Shown piece by piece: positions 8,985 to 21,400 of a DNA stretch of 64,000 bases (position 1 is the stretch's first letter; each line of letters begins with the position of its first letter). The position numbers were made by a program, and so were the translations under genes. This stretch comes from Mesodorylaimus sp. YZB2_4. Its lineage: Eukaryota > Nematoda > Enoplea > Dorylaimida > Dorylaimidae. The DNA is taken from the NCBI GenBank assembly GCA_030248295.1, contig JASANH010000554.1, positions 310,001 to 374,000 on the forward strand. The letters run 5' to 3'. The notes below the pieces were generated by a model, which was given only the letters and a program-made list of their open reading frames with translations, was not told the origin of the DNA and made no database searches.

Positions 8985-10720
8985 TCATTGGACCTCGCCC
9001 ACGGTCCAATGATTGAGTATTTGCGTGGTTTGATTCCGCCAACTTGCAAATACGTAATGCCTAATCCACGTGAAATTATCTGCCTTGGCTCCAGACCAAC
9101 CCTGTAACAGTACTCCAGGATGAACTGTCCATCGTAACCCTTGGCATAATGAGCGATCGCAATTGCATTTTTGTTTTTCTCTGAAAAAAGCCATTCACAG
9201 AACTTGTCTAAGCACCCATCTCCTGCGAAAATTTTGCGCTGTTCATTTCATGACGAACAGCGCTCCTGTAATGGCAATGGGCAGCATTGCTCACAAACCT
9301 AAAATTTCAAATCAGTCATCAAAATGTTTCTGGAACGAGATAAAGAAGACACGCATGCCTTGTGTGCGATGATCAGATTAGGCTGATGCAAGTTGAGTTC
9401 CATTTTCATTATCCCGAACGCTTTCATTTTGCTCGTAGAAACCGTAGAAAACAAAAGCGGTGTTATAGTTCTGCTGCGCAACCTTCTCTTTCTTTGCAGA
9501 TGGCGATGCACAGTCTTCCTCGTCATAATCAGAAAATGTTTGAAGCTCGTCCAAGGAGTCATTTTCTACCGCCATACCTTTCTTAATGTATCGTTGAATA
9601 AAACATTGGTGATACCAGTAGCCAGATCAAGCTTGCAGGTAGAACAATGTCGGACACCAATGTCCTTTGCGAGTGTCATACTCCTTGCGGGAATTTTCAC
9701 ATCGTCAGATTTGGTTGCAAATCGGTTCATTATTGATGTTTTTGCTTATTACGTTTGAGCCAGTTCTCAGATGATTTAAAAAACACTTCTGATTATTAAA
9801 AGATCTGTGGCAACGATTGCACTTTGTAAGAGGTTGTTCGAGTTTGCACTTCCCAATACCAAAGCAGCAATTACAGCGAGCAAGACAGACTTGGTGATCA
9901 ATGTGATTTTTGTAGACTTTGTTACAAGATTCACAAAAATAACTCGCTTCAAAAAATGCCGCTGGAGATGTAATCACGTGAAATTGTCCATCGACTAACC
10001 GTAAGTGCAGTATTTTGGGCGCATCAGGACCCATATAAACCAGACCACAAACATGTCCTTATCAAAAATTTTTATTTGATACTGATCATGGCCGAGAGCC
10101 ATTTAGAAAGGCTATCTATTCTTCGGGTTTACATCCGTATGGTGATCAGAAATCCTGCTGCAGTCATTAAAGCTTGGGCCCGAGTTTTCTTTAATGTGTA
10201 TCGATTGCTGTCAGCTTTGCGAACAGTTTCGTAGCGATCTCCATCAATGCGTGCTTTGGTCGTGTCGATAGCTCTCGCGCAGCACAAATCGTCATCATTC
10301 ATGATTTGAATAATAGCTTTCTATTTCTTTAAGTATTCCCCAATATTTATGTCGTACTTTCTTTCTATACTTGCGATTCTAATTGGGCGTTTAATTCGTC
10401 ACCGTCATTTTTCATCAAAGGTCAGTTCCGTTTTGCTTTGCTCTCTCACTTTCTCCATGTTTTTGAAAACTACATCATATTGACCATAATAAGTATTGAA
10501 TCTCTTGGTTGATTTCATGAACATTGGGCGCAATTCGTGATATTCAGAAGGGACAATCTCGATTGCATCGGCTCGGTCACGTTTTCGAATGGTGGGCCCT
10601 GACAATCTGGTGTTGGAGACGCGTCGCCACGATCCTCTTGCTGCTGTAACCATCGCACCCAGGCGGCGGAAGATAGTTGAGACCTATCTCTGGGCAAAAA
10701 ACTCCGACTGGAGTCCAATG
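8985..10720 (-). pseudogene. Polinton/Maverick-type protein-primed DNA polymerase B relic
   Basis: On the minus strand, high to low coordinate, the pieces match the N-terminal half of Polinton-family polymerases. There is an N-terminal segment (10653-10405) and a block with NDDDLCCARAID and LKKTRAQALMTAAG (about 10320-10150). A Cys/His cluster follows (10034-9705: YFCESCNKVY, CLARCNCCFG, CNRCHRSFNNQKCFLNHL). Exonuclease-like pieces FVFYGFYEQ (about 9450) and, in another frame, AHYAKGYDGQFIL (about 9120) come last. Several stops and frame changes break it. The polymerase palm domain and other Polinton genes are not seen. It is an old genomic remnant of a mobile, virus-related element. Confidence 0.7.
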
Positions 10721-11059
10721 TCCGAGTCTCGCGAGTATACCTGCCCTTGAAACATCAAGAACATTTGTAAAAATTAAGAAACTAGTACTGTAAATCACTT
10801 TAACTTCTTAGGAATTTCTTCCGAGTACCAGTGAGTAAACTCATCTTTCAATGTCTAGCTATATCCATTCACAGTTCCTTACGCACCTAATGTTTCGACC
10901 CATCCTGGACGTTGCAGGGAAGAGCCGATTTTCGGCCCTTTACTTGCGGGCTAGGGGGCTTTTTAGTTGACCTGATCTTGCAATCGAGTAGGGTCCATCC
11001 AGGATCCATGCAGGGCAAGAGCGCGTGAAGTTACTGTCGCGATGGATTCAAGGCTCACA
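10721..11059. other. Gene-free stretch
   Basis: I see no coding frame or repeat that can be named here. Confidence 0.35.
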
Positions 11060-11670
11060 TTACATGATTAAAATGATTGTCAATTATGTGTTCCTTAGCC
11101 CTCGAGTGCGCCTTATGGTGCTTGGCTATGGATAACGTATGACATGACATTACAGCCGGGAGAAGAGTCGTCGACCTGTGACATTACGATGTGATCCTTT
11201 TCCCCGTTTATGCCTAGCTCGCTTCCCCGTGGATCACTCTCCGTTTCTGTCGCCTTCCAGAGTGGTCGTCTGCTTATCTTGGTCCTTAAAAGACAGTGTA
11301 ACGAAGCTGCTTTATACTCAGTCTCTCTTCGTCGCCCGACCTGAGCAGTCGGTTCTCTCGTCGCTCCCTGCAACTACGCTTCCACAACGCCGCGATGTCG
11401 GCGCTTACCCTGTGGGCTAAGCAGAGCCAGCCCATGCTCCGTGAGCTGACTGGATTTGAGAGCCCCTCGCCCCATAAGTCCTCTCCTGGTTTATCGACCC
11501 CGGAGAGATGATGTCACCCACCGCCAGGCGTGCAAGGCGCAGATAGATTTTCATCAAGTTCTCAGACGGCCAGAGTTGAACCCAGGCTGGCGGTCTCCAC
11601 CTCTGCCAATCAAACTATTAGTGATAGGCGCCTTTCACCGCTTCGCCACCCAGGCGGCTTTTTACGCATC
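11060..11670 (-). repeat. SINE cluster (family B-related end and a second tRNA-like head)
   Basis: 11060-11160 contains GATTGTCAATTATGTGTTCC and GTGCTTGGCTATGGATAA. This is the reverse complement of the element at 56075-56160 and is related to SINE B. At the other end the minus strand shows a tRNA-like head: A box TGGCGAAGCGG near 11648 and B box GGTTCAACTC near 11573. Between them is an unassigned body. I cannot tell whether this is one element of about 600 bp or two nested elements. Confidence 0.5.
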
Positions 11671-12189
11671 TGATGGTTAAAGTTCAGTCGCGCAAGAAAG
11701 CATGTAAACTACAATATCTGATATTGTGTCCTTTAAAAAGATGGAAATTCCCGCATAGTCAGGAGTATCAGCGGCCGATTCATCATATGCATAAAACTGG
11801 TGACTGACGATTAGTCGGAAACTGTGAAAATTAGTACCCACGAAATTTTCTGGAAGTCCAGAACCGCGAACATTGGGTGCCGCGAAATCGAAGTGATTTA
11901 CAGTATTTGCAAGTGTGGAGGGCCATGCATGTACATATATGTGGAAACAAAGCATTTCTATGATGGTGGTCAAACAGTTTTATCCTCAGTTGCATGCTCA
12001 CTAATTTTTTCTTCCCCTGGAATTCCTGAACGATTGATCCTTAAAAGCTAAAATATTACCCAAAGAATTTTATGACCATAGTGAAATGTGGACATATTCT
12101 TGGAAACTTTGATTTTATAAACACGCTGTATAAGAAATTGGTCACGTGCAACTAATTTCCAGCTCTCTAGTAACAGTATACAGTATAAA
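11671..12189. other. Gene-free stretch upstream of the channel gene
   Basis: Short open frames only, without motifs. This is 5' flank of the DEG/ENaC gene. Confidence 0.35.
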
Positions 12190-12353
12190 CTCGTTACAAT
12201 GGCGAAAGTCGTGGGCCGAGGACGTAACAATAAGAAAAATTCCATGAAGCAAGTAATGCAAAATTTACGACCTCGTTACGTGGGCGAAAGTCGTAGGCCG
12301 AAGACGTAACAATAAGGAAACACCATGGAGCAGCTGCAGATGCAAAATTTATG
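12190..12353. repeat. 82-bp tandem duplication upstream of the channel gene
   Basis: Two imperfect units, 12190-12271 and 12272-12353, share CTCGTTAC, GGCGAAAGTCGT, GGCCGA(G/A)GACGTAACAATAA and ATGCAAAATTTA. They end about 150 bp before the inferred start codon of the DEG/ENaC gene. They may belong to its promoter or 5' leader. Confidence 0.6.
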
Positions 12354-12499
12354 GCATCAACAAAGCGACGGACTGGAGAGAGATAGCGGTTAAACATATT
12401 TGTGCGAGTTCTTGAGCCAAGTTGATCATTGGTTATTCTGAGTCGCAGCTGTCGAAACCGAAAGATCTTCAGTTTTCTAGTGCGCTGTTCCAGTCCGCG

Positions 12500-15400
12500 A
12501 TGGGTGCATTCGACAATAGTGTCGACGATTTGCTCGAGATTCAACCATCCCCATCCTCCATTGTGTCAATCAATCTTGCCCTGAAAGCTAAATCGCAGCA
12601 ATCGAGATTTATTTGGTGGGTGTTAACCATACTGTGTGTCGTCAGTCTTACAGCTTGGGTGACCGCTTTGGTTTTGAAATACAGCAAGTTCGAGACGGAT
12701 ATCAGAATATCGGTATGAGCCAGGTACTGTGCGTCACAGTCGGAAGAACTATCCAGTGCTTTTACTTTAGCTAAACCAGAATCGGGGGCCGTTCCCGGCA
12801 GTCACCTTCTGCAACCTGAATCCATACAAGCGGTCAGCCTTGGACAAGTTACCTGAGCTGAAGAAACTTATGACTGCATACAAAGCGGTCATCAGTGGGA
12901 GCGACCTCAAAAATAACAGTGCCAGTCAAGCCGGCAACAATTCCACCGCAAAGCCACCGCAAGCAACCCAGCCTAGCCAACCGAGATTTAGACGAGCCGC
13001 TCTCCCTCCAGCCACCAACTGCTCGTGCGGTTATACGACTTGGGTAGAACTCAACTCCACAATGTTTCCTCATAGATACGTTTGGCTATCGGGGTCAAAA
13101 ACATCATGGCCATGCGGCTTCACATGCTGCGCGCAACTGGCCCCGGCGAACCTGACTGGTCGCCTTGCTCGGGTCGACAATAATACACTGATTACTGCAT
13201 TGATCGATGCGGGAATATATGGCAACAATTGGTGGCCTTTCATTGGCTTGCTTGGGGATTCAACCGGCACCTACTACTGGTACGATACTCCGACTGTCCG
13301 CAGTGCCAATGGAGGCCCTATTACGAACATCACAGCTTTGTGCAGCTTTTGCAATATTCGTAATTTACCAACATGGAGAATGGGCGGGCCCGTTTTCGCA
13401 GAGAGCAAAAAAGCGCCGATTTTGGATTTTGACGTTGCTAATGCCCAATCAGAAGCGCCGTTACTTTGCGAATGTAAGTGATATGAGGAAGAAGTGCATC
13501 TTCTGGCGACAAAGAAGCATACTTCTTTGTTTCAGTTTATCCAGTTGTGCTTACTACGACCACAACTACAAGCTCAACGACGACCTCATTCAGTTTAAAC
13601 ACCACCACAACAACTGGTACAAGCACCAGCAGCGGAAGCGCTACTACCACCAGCAGTATCAACCCGCCCAGTTTCGGCAGCGCCGGTGCCAGTGGCACCA
13701 GTACCATCAGTGCCAGTCACGTCAGTTTTGCCACTGCCAACGGCGTCAATACCACTGTTTCAAGTGGCGCCAGTACCAACATTGCCAGCGGTGTCAGTAC
13801 CACCATTGCCAGTAGCGCGAGCTTCACTATTGCAAGTGGCGCCAGCACCACCAGTGCTAGTAGCACCACCAGCGGCGTCAGTACCACCATTGCCAGTAGC
13901 GCGAGTTCCACTATTGCAAGTGGCACCAGTACCACCAGTGCCAGTAGCGCCACAAGCGGCGCCAGCACCACCAGTGCTAGTAGCACCACTAGCGGCGTCA
14001 GTACCACCATTGCCAGTAGCGCGAGTTCCACTATTGCAAGTGGCACCAGTACCACCAGTGCCAGTAGCGCCACCAGCGGCGTCAGTACCGCCATTGCCAG
14101 TCGCGCGAGTTTCACTATTGCAAGTGGCGCCAGTACCACCAGTGCCAGTAGCGCCACAAGCGGCGCCAGCACCACCAGTGCCAGTGGCGCCACCAGCGGC
14201 GTCAGTACCACCATTGCCAGTAGCGCGAGCTCCACTATTGCAAGTGGCACCAGTACCACCAGTGCCAGTAGCGCCACCAGCGGCGTCAGTACCGCCATTG
14301 CCAGTCGCGCCACAAGCGGCACCAGCACCACCAGTGCCAGTAGCGCGAGTTACACTATTGCAAGTGGCACCAGTACCACCAGTGCCAGTAGCGCCACAAG
14401 CGGCGCCAGCACCACCAGTGCTAGTAGCACCACTAGCGGCGTCAGCACCACCATTGCCAGTAGCGCGAGCTCCACTATTGCAAGTGGCACCAGTACCACC
14501 AGTGCCAGTAGCGCCACCAGCGGCGTCAGTACCGCCATTGCCAGTCGCGCCACAAGCGGCGCCAGCACCACCAGTGCCAGTAGCGCGAGTTCCACTATTG
14601 CAAGTGGCACCAGTACCACCAGTGCCAGTAGCGCCACAAGCGGCGCCAGCACCACCAGTGCTAGTAGCACCACTAGCGGCGTCAGCACCACCATTGCCAG
14701 TAGCGCGAGTTCCACTATTGCAAGTGGCACCAGTACCACCAGTGCCAGTAGCGCCAAAAGCGGCGCCAGCACCACCAGTGCCAGTGGCGCCACCAGCGGC
14801 GTCAGTACCACCATTGCCAGTAGCGCGAGCTCCACTATTGCAAGTGGCACCAGTACCACCAGTGCCAGTAGCGCCACAAGCGGCGCCAGCACCACCAGTG
14901 CCAGTGGCGCCACCAGCGGCGTCAGTACCACCATTGCCAGTAGCGCGAGCTCCACTATTGCAAGTGGCACCAGTACCACCAGTGCCAGTAGCGCCACCAG
15001 CGGCGTCAGTACCGCCATTGCCAGTCGCGCGAGTTCCACTATTGCAAGTGGCGCCAGCACCAGTACCAGCAGCAGTGTTAACATTTACCCAAGCTCAAGC
15101 GTTAGATTGATTGAATCTTTGGCCTCTGCCAGCTCTCTCTACACTTCATCCACACAAGCATCAAGTGCAATAGTAACAATCCTCCCAATCAGCAGCAGCT
15201 CACTATCTTTGTCATCCAGCATCACTTTCGCATACCCAACAGCCACCAGCTCTCCTTTTACTACGGGGGCAGGCCACCCTACTTCCAGCGTAATCGGTCT
15301 TTCAAGCGCGAGCACGATCGGAAGTTCATTTTCAAGCACGTCAGAAGCCACGGAGCTGACCAGCAGTGCGTTAACACCCGCCCTTAGCAGCAGTATAACT

Positions 15401-18400
15401 TCCAGCAGCTCATCAATGACAGGTAGCACGACATCAACAACCACGATTTCGTCTACCCCCACCACTTCTTCGGCTTCAGCAAGCACTTCCAAGCCGAGCG
15501 TCGCATCTGCCAGTAGCAGCACCACGTTCACAGCCTTATCATCATCGGCTTCGACGCCGACGACCCACTTGTTGACCCTCAATTCAACATCCTCCTCAAC
15601 CTCTATGTCTACAATCACTCAACGGTATGAGCATATAACTAACAGAATTCGTAGCACCATTGCAGCTAGCCTATTTACTAGCTCCACCAGCATCGCTACG
15701 CTTCCGAGTGTAACCATAAACCAAACTAGCAAAACACCGAGTTTCAGCATCTCATCAAGCAGCACCACATCAACCAGTACAGAGCCGACCAGCTCAGCGA
15801 GTTCAACTTCTGGCACGTCTACAAATTTGACCAGCACATCGACCTCAGCAAGTACAAGCACCAGCTCACCAAATGAATCGTCAATTTCTACCAGTCCGTC
15901 GTCAACAGCAGTTTCCGCTCCTGAAATCTCTGTCACTACGACAGCAGTAGCGCAAACTTCTAGTCGGACAACTCCATCTCTAGCCACGTCTGCACAGTTG
16001 GTCCCAACTACGTCTGCTGCATTTTCCTTATCGAGCAGCATGTTGCCCACTACCATCACATCTGCGTCACCCAGTCCCTCTACTCAACATTCTACCACAG
16101 GAAGCTCTGCAAGCCCCAGCGCCACTTCTATTTGGACGTCGAACGCCCCCGCACTAGGGACAGCCACTTTATCGATCCAGGCACCCGTCTCGGCAGTCTT
16201 GACTTCAGTTGCTACCTTGGTTCAAACCCCAGAGTATTCCACGATAGAGCCTCAGTTACAAACCACCTCCACGCAATCCACAGGTGGCTTTAGTACTTTG
16301 CATGGTTTCACTACATCAGCAACCGGGCCGACCCAAACCTCTGTTCTAACCGCAATCACAAGCACTCCTCGGCCAAGCACGTTTTCCATCCAAACGCCAA
16401 CACTATTGGCAGGTGTTTCAACCGCTCCTACTCTATTATCCTTTCTGGCATTTGTTTCAATCAGCCCCGTTGATACGATTACACCACTTCTGCCCCATGT
16501 GTCAACTAATAATGTAGAGTCTGTCATTTCAACTGTGCGGACTCTGCCACAGACTTCAATTTCCATCACTACTCCAATCCCTGTTGCTACCGCGGCTGTA
16601 ACAAGTCCCCCTGCATCTGCCACAGGTGCAGGTGGTATAGGGACAAGTGAGATAGGCATCGCAACAGTGAACAATAACCGAGGTGTGGCTATCCAAAATG
16701 TCATTACTGCATCATCCACTAAAAGTGACGCATTGAATAAGGCTCCCCAGACAACGTCCGTCATAGAAAGAGATATGGCCATTGCCACTCCATCTTTAGT
16801 CATCTTGTCGACACTTGGAGCTTCTCCTGCAACGCCCATACTTTTCTCTCTGGCTGAATCGTTAAACAGCTCTGTTCAATTCGATCCTACCGCAGGCGTT
16901 TTTCAGTCATCTGTCCCACCTTCCTTTAGCTCTAGCCAAGTTGAAGGCGCAACGTCAGAGCTGCTATCTGATACCTGGCCAGCATCTACGTCACTTACTA
17001 TAGCATCTCCTGCAATCCTGACAACCGCGGACGTGTCTGCCAAGGCGCACAGTGATACAGCGGTCACCTCACAGGCCCCACCATCAGCATGGCCAAATCA
17101 GACTCTTCGTCCAACTGCTTTTCCCCCGTCTTCTGATACGTTCGATAAGACAGTGCTTCAAGGCACTACAACTAAAGAAACTTTTCGGAATCTGATTCTT
17201 TCTTCTACAGCTTCACACAATAGCCATAGCATTGTCTCAAGCAGTCTTCCCTCCGAGCTTTTCACCCCCACAATTTCTTTGTCATCGCGCGAACTGGCGA
17301 GAATACCATTAATTTTTATTTCTTCTGCAGTCTCGAACACAATGACAAGCCAAGTCTTATCCAAGTCAAGCCTTAGTGACCAGAGCGCAACTAACGCGCT
17401 ATCGACTACCCACTCAATGCGCTCGGACCTAATCACGAATTCTAGAAAGAATGCACCGAGTTCTATAGAGACCGATGAACCAAGGACTGAAGAAAATACT
17501 GAGGACTCTGAACAAGTTTCAACTAGATCGTTTCCTTTTAAAAATTTATTCTTGGAGACTGGTTCAGCTCGCATTGATGAACCTTACACAGCAGGTCTTC
17601 CCGATAAGAGCTCCACCACCAAAACAGGCAGTGGCGATGCGGCAACAAACGAAATCACCCAGGAAGGCGAAGTCAGATTCGAACTTCCAGGAGGGCCTGT
17701 CGATACCAGTTCACCATTCACTTCCGTTCAACCAGTTACTTCAGAAATTCCAGAAGACGCGGCGCTCGCAAGCATCGCGAACAAAACGCGGCAGTCCACA
17801 ATCATGGTTGATTTAGCTGATTCATTGCCAGCACCGTTGGCAGCGACAACATCAAGCAACGTGACATCAGTAGATGGCAAGGGGACATCAACAGCGTCCA
17901 CAAAAAACAGCCTTCCAGTCTCCTCTGATAGCTTAGCTAATAGTAACAAAGCAACGATGAGTTTTGAACCAGAAAGTCTTTCCATAACTGTGCAAGCCAC
18001 AAAAGCATCTAATCCAGCGGGGAATTTGCAGTCTTCCGACACTTCCTTCGACGGTCAATCCTCGAATCCATTGGCCAGGGAGATCAATGTCGACCAAGCA
18101 CCAGCCTTACCATCGACTACAACAGTAGTCCCTACAAAGATAACCAATACCCTCATAAACAGGTTCAAGCACACATTGCCCCCAGGCTTCGGCCAGCCTG
18201 CGCGTCTGCCTGCGCCTCCATACGACACTGAATCACAGTTCGACCGCAGATACTTTAAGCTAACAACAAATAACCCCAGTCTTGGCCTCCCTGATGCTGC
18301 CAACAACCGGATTTCGAGATTTCTTGAACCACATTCAGATACTAATAAGTCAATGACAAGCGCAAAGCCATTTCAGACGCGATCGCTCCCTACAAATATT

Positions 18401-21400
18401 CCTCCCAGTAATCGAGAAATATCAAGAAGTTTGCTACCAGATCAGAATCAAGGCTTAAAAATTTGGGGAGGCACTCAGTCTGCGGGCGGTTTCACAGGCG
18501 CAGACCAGATTAGCGCAGATTCGATGACTGGTGAAGCTGCAGGATCAGTCCAGAAGCCGGAATCAAGTAAAAATGAATATACAAATCCGTCTCAACAAAG
18601 TGCGACCCCACCAAATACGACCAGTCTGATATCAAGCACGACTGGAAATACTTTCTTTGTGTCCCCTTCGTCTCCGCAATCCAGCATCAAATCACCTGGC
18701 AATACAAGCTTCTCATCACAGACGCCAAACGAATCAGGAAACTCCACATTCGATCAAACCTTGGAGGAAATGCTGGAACAACTGCAAATGGTACAGTATG
18801 CTTCGAGACCCTTGAACCTTTGTCCTTCTCACCATTTTTGTGGACAGGTCGGAGGCAGTCATTTAGCAGTCGGCATGACAGCTGAGGACATGCTGCCATA
18901 TTTGTTGGCTTCGCTGCCAGCGGACGTACTCGAATCAGCTGGTTACACTGCAGTTGAGTTATTTCGACGATGTGTTTATGATGGAGTACCGTGCTCTTAC
19001 AAGTGGGTTCAGTGCGTTTTCTTGATTTAAAGTTTCGACTTTACTCGCAAGAGTATCCATAAGTAGCACCTGCAATGGGCGCATGCTCGTATATATACGC
19101 ATGTACAGTATAGTATACATGAACAGATTGTTTCAAATGGTCACCCTTGTGCTTCGGGAACGAAGTGGGAAGTAGTGCATGTGATATAAGACATAGTTTC
19201 CGAGAACCTCGACTTCCACCCTGCCAGGAAAATTTGAAACGTGGGGATGTTGGTTTGAGCTTCCAGCAAAAATATCTCGTAAAAGAAACGACGTTGAAAA
19301 ATTGCTGTAAAAATTCGTGTTCTTGCTCATTTGGAGAATTTTAGATTCTTCTGAGGACCAAAGAGATATTGGCCAATATTCCAAGGGTCCAACTATAGAA
19401 GGGGTCTGTATTAATCTTTATTCAGACTCACTTGCAAACTGTGATCAAGGCACGGCTATTCTAGGAATATAATTCTGAACGTATTCCAGGAATTTCGCGC
19501 TAAAAATGGACCAAAATTATGGAAATTGCTACACGTTCAATCATAACGGCACTTATATGACATCAGTGCAAGCTGGAGTCCCTCGTGGTAAGCAAGGTCG
19601 CATTACCCGTGGAAATATGTTAAGCATGTTAAACAACTTTTAAAGGTTTGTCAGTGACCTACTGGGTCGGCGACAGTCTTTATTTGGACCACGTGCAGTC
19701 GGCAGGGGTTCGCGTGGTTGTGCACGAACAAAATGAGCAAATACTTCCCGATAATTTTGGATTCAACACACCCGGAGGATATCAGGGATCTGCATCGCTG
19801 AGACAGGTACTGCCTCTATTTGCATATCACTAAAGATGACGTCAGATAAAGTGAGTGATAGCAACTGCATAGGCACAAAATATTTAGTGGTGCCGCATAA
19901 GCTGAGGAGGCAAAATCTAACATTGCGTGCGACTGCCAATAAAAGAGAAACATGGAAAGAGCGAATCGAGACTAAGAGTCCAGACATTGGCCCTGAAGCA
20001 TCTGAGAATATTAGCAGAAATTTAAATTAATATGCTACTCCAAAATAGAGGATCCTTGTGCGCTGTAACTATTATTGGAAGTGGACTTGTCACTCGGTAC
20101 CAATACCACATCAGTAGTGCACTACGATGTATCGCTTGCCAACGAGCTGTCACAGTAGAGTTTGTATCTCCCGCGTATATATCATGTGGTGCAGTGTGCG
20201 TTTTTGTAAAGCTTGCTCGGTAGGGCAACGGCCGGAGCAGGCGACCTGTGGAGAGTATGGGGCACTGTAAGATAGTTCTCGTCTAGCGCGGTTGGTCACG
20301 TGGTGCTCTTCTCTACACACACTCACGTCGGAGAGCAACGTGACAAAGTCTTATCAGACCTACAGCCAGCTCTACAGTAAAGTGACAAGCCTTCGCATCG
20401 ATACATAATCTCCCCTTCCCCTACTGTAGATTCGTACAAAAGCTTTACGAGAAAGTCACGACTGTGCCAGAGGAAAGAGCGATGTGCCCACCTTTTTCTA
20501 CAATGGCTCATATTCGGCAGAAGTAAGATTAAAATTCCCGCGCATATTTTCAAAAAAATCTAAAAAAATGTTTTAGGGTTGTCTCAGAAGCTGTTATCAA
20601 GAATATGTTATCGAAACGTGCGGATGTGGCGATCCTCGCATTCCGTTGCCGCCAAACTCACAAGCCGTGTCTTGTAATTTATTGAAACGTAATGGCATGA
20701 CTGGCATTCATAATTTATGAATGCACGCTTTTTTGGCAATGTTTATAGGTAATTGCGTTAACGAGTTTTATGGTATCGCCAGTCATGATCCAAAGTCGTA
20801 CTGCAGATGCCCGTCTGCGTGCGAGTAAGTGATACAAATTTAGTGCTGTGAATAACATGACCAGCTCTTCTATAATTAGGAATCATCTTTATGAAACCTC
20901 AGTAACATTGACCAAGTGGCCACGATTTCTGGTGAGTGATTGCTATGCTGACTGTTTTTATAACTTGACAATAGAAAAGCAATGCAGGATATGTACTTGC
21001 GGACTTTCGAAGATTCCTCGATCGCTAATGAGAGGTAAATGTGAAAATTTTGAATGGGTTTTCATTAAAACGTTTTTCATCTATGCAGCAGCAACTTTGC
21101 CAAAATTGATGTATATTATGAAGATATAACAATCATTCAACTTGTTGAAAGGCCTGCATATCCGGTAAGAATTATACAACTTCCAATCCATCTACCCACA
21201 CTACCAGCTGATGTAAAATCATGTTAGCGGCATTCAGACAGAAAGCAATTAAGTCGCTCATGCTTACTTGTTACCCCGAGGCTCCATAATTTCAAAGCGG
21301 TCCGACATACAGAGGGGTATGCAGGATTTCGAAACAGGTCTGGTGCAAGTCCGAAAGCGCACGGAAGTGCCTTTGACTAGTGATCCAATAAAAACGATCA

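Noticed and set aside
13686-15110. A 474-residue Pro/Val/Ala-rich plus-strand frame and two minus-strand Leu/Val/Ala-rich frames of 204 and 244 residues
   Set aside because: They are other-frame readings of the coding minisatellite in the channel gene's exon 3. They start and stop with the repeat, and splice phases support only the Ser/Thr frame.
13536-19030. A stand-alone secreted mucin gene
   Set aside because: No start codon or signal peptide opens the frame at 13547. A consensus acceptor precedes it, and its last 50 residues (AGYTAVELF..CVYDGVPC) are DEG/ENaC sequence continuing in phase into exon 4. It is therefore an exon of the channel gene.
19836-20030. 64-residue frame MTSDKVSDSNC as an exon of the channel
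   Set aside because: It lies within intron 19807-20429. Skipping it gives a phase 0-0 junction and the expected family sequence (SASLRQ to IRTKALRESHDC).
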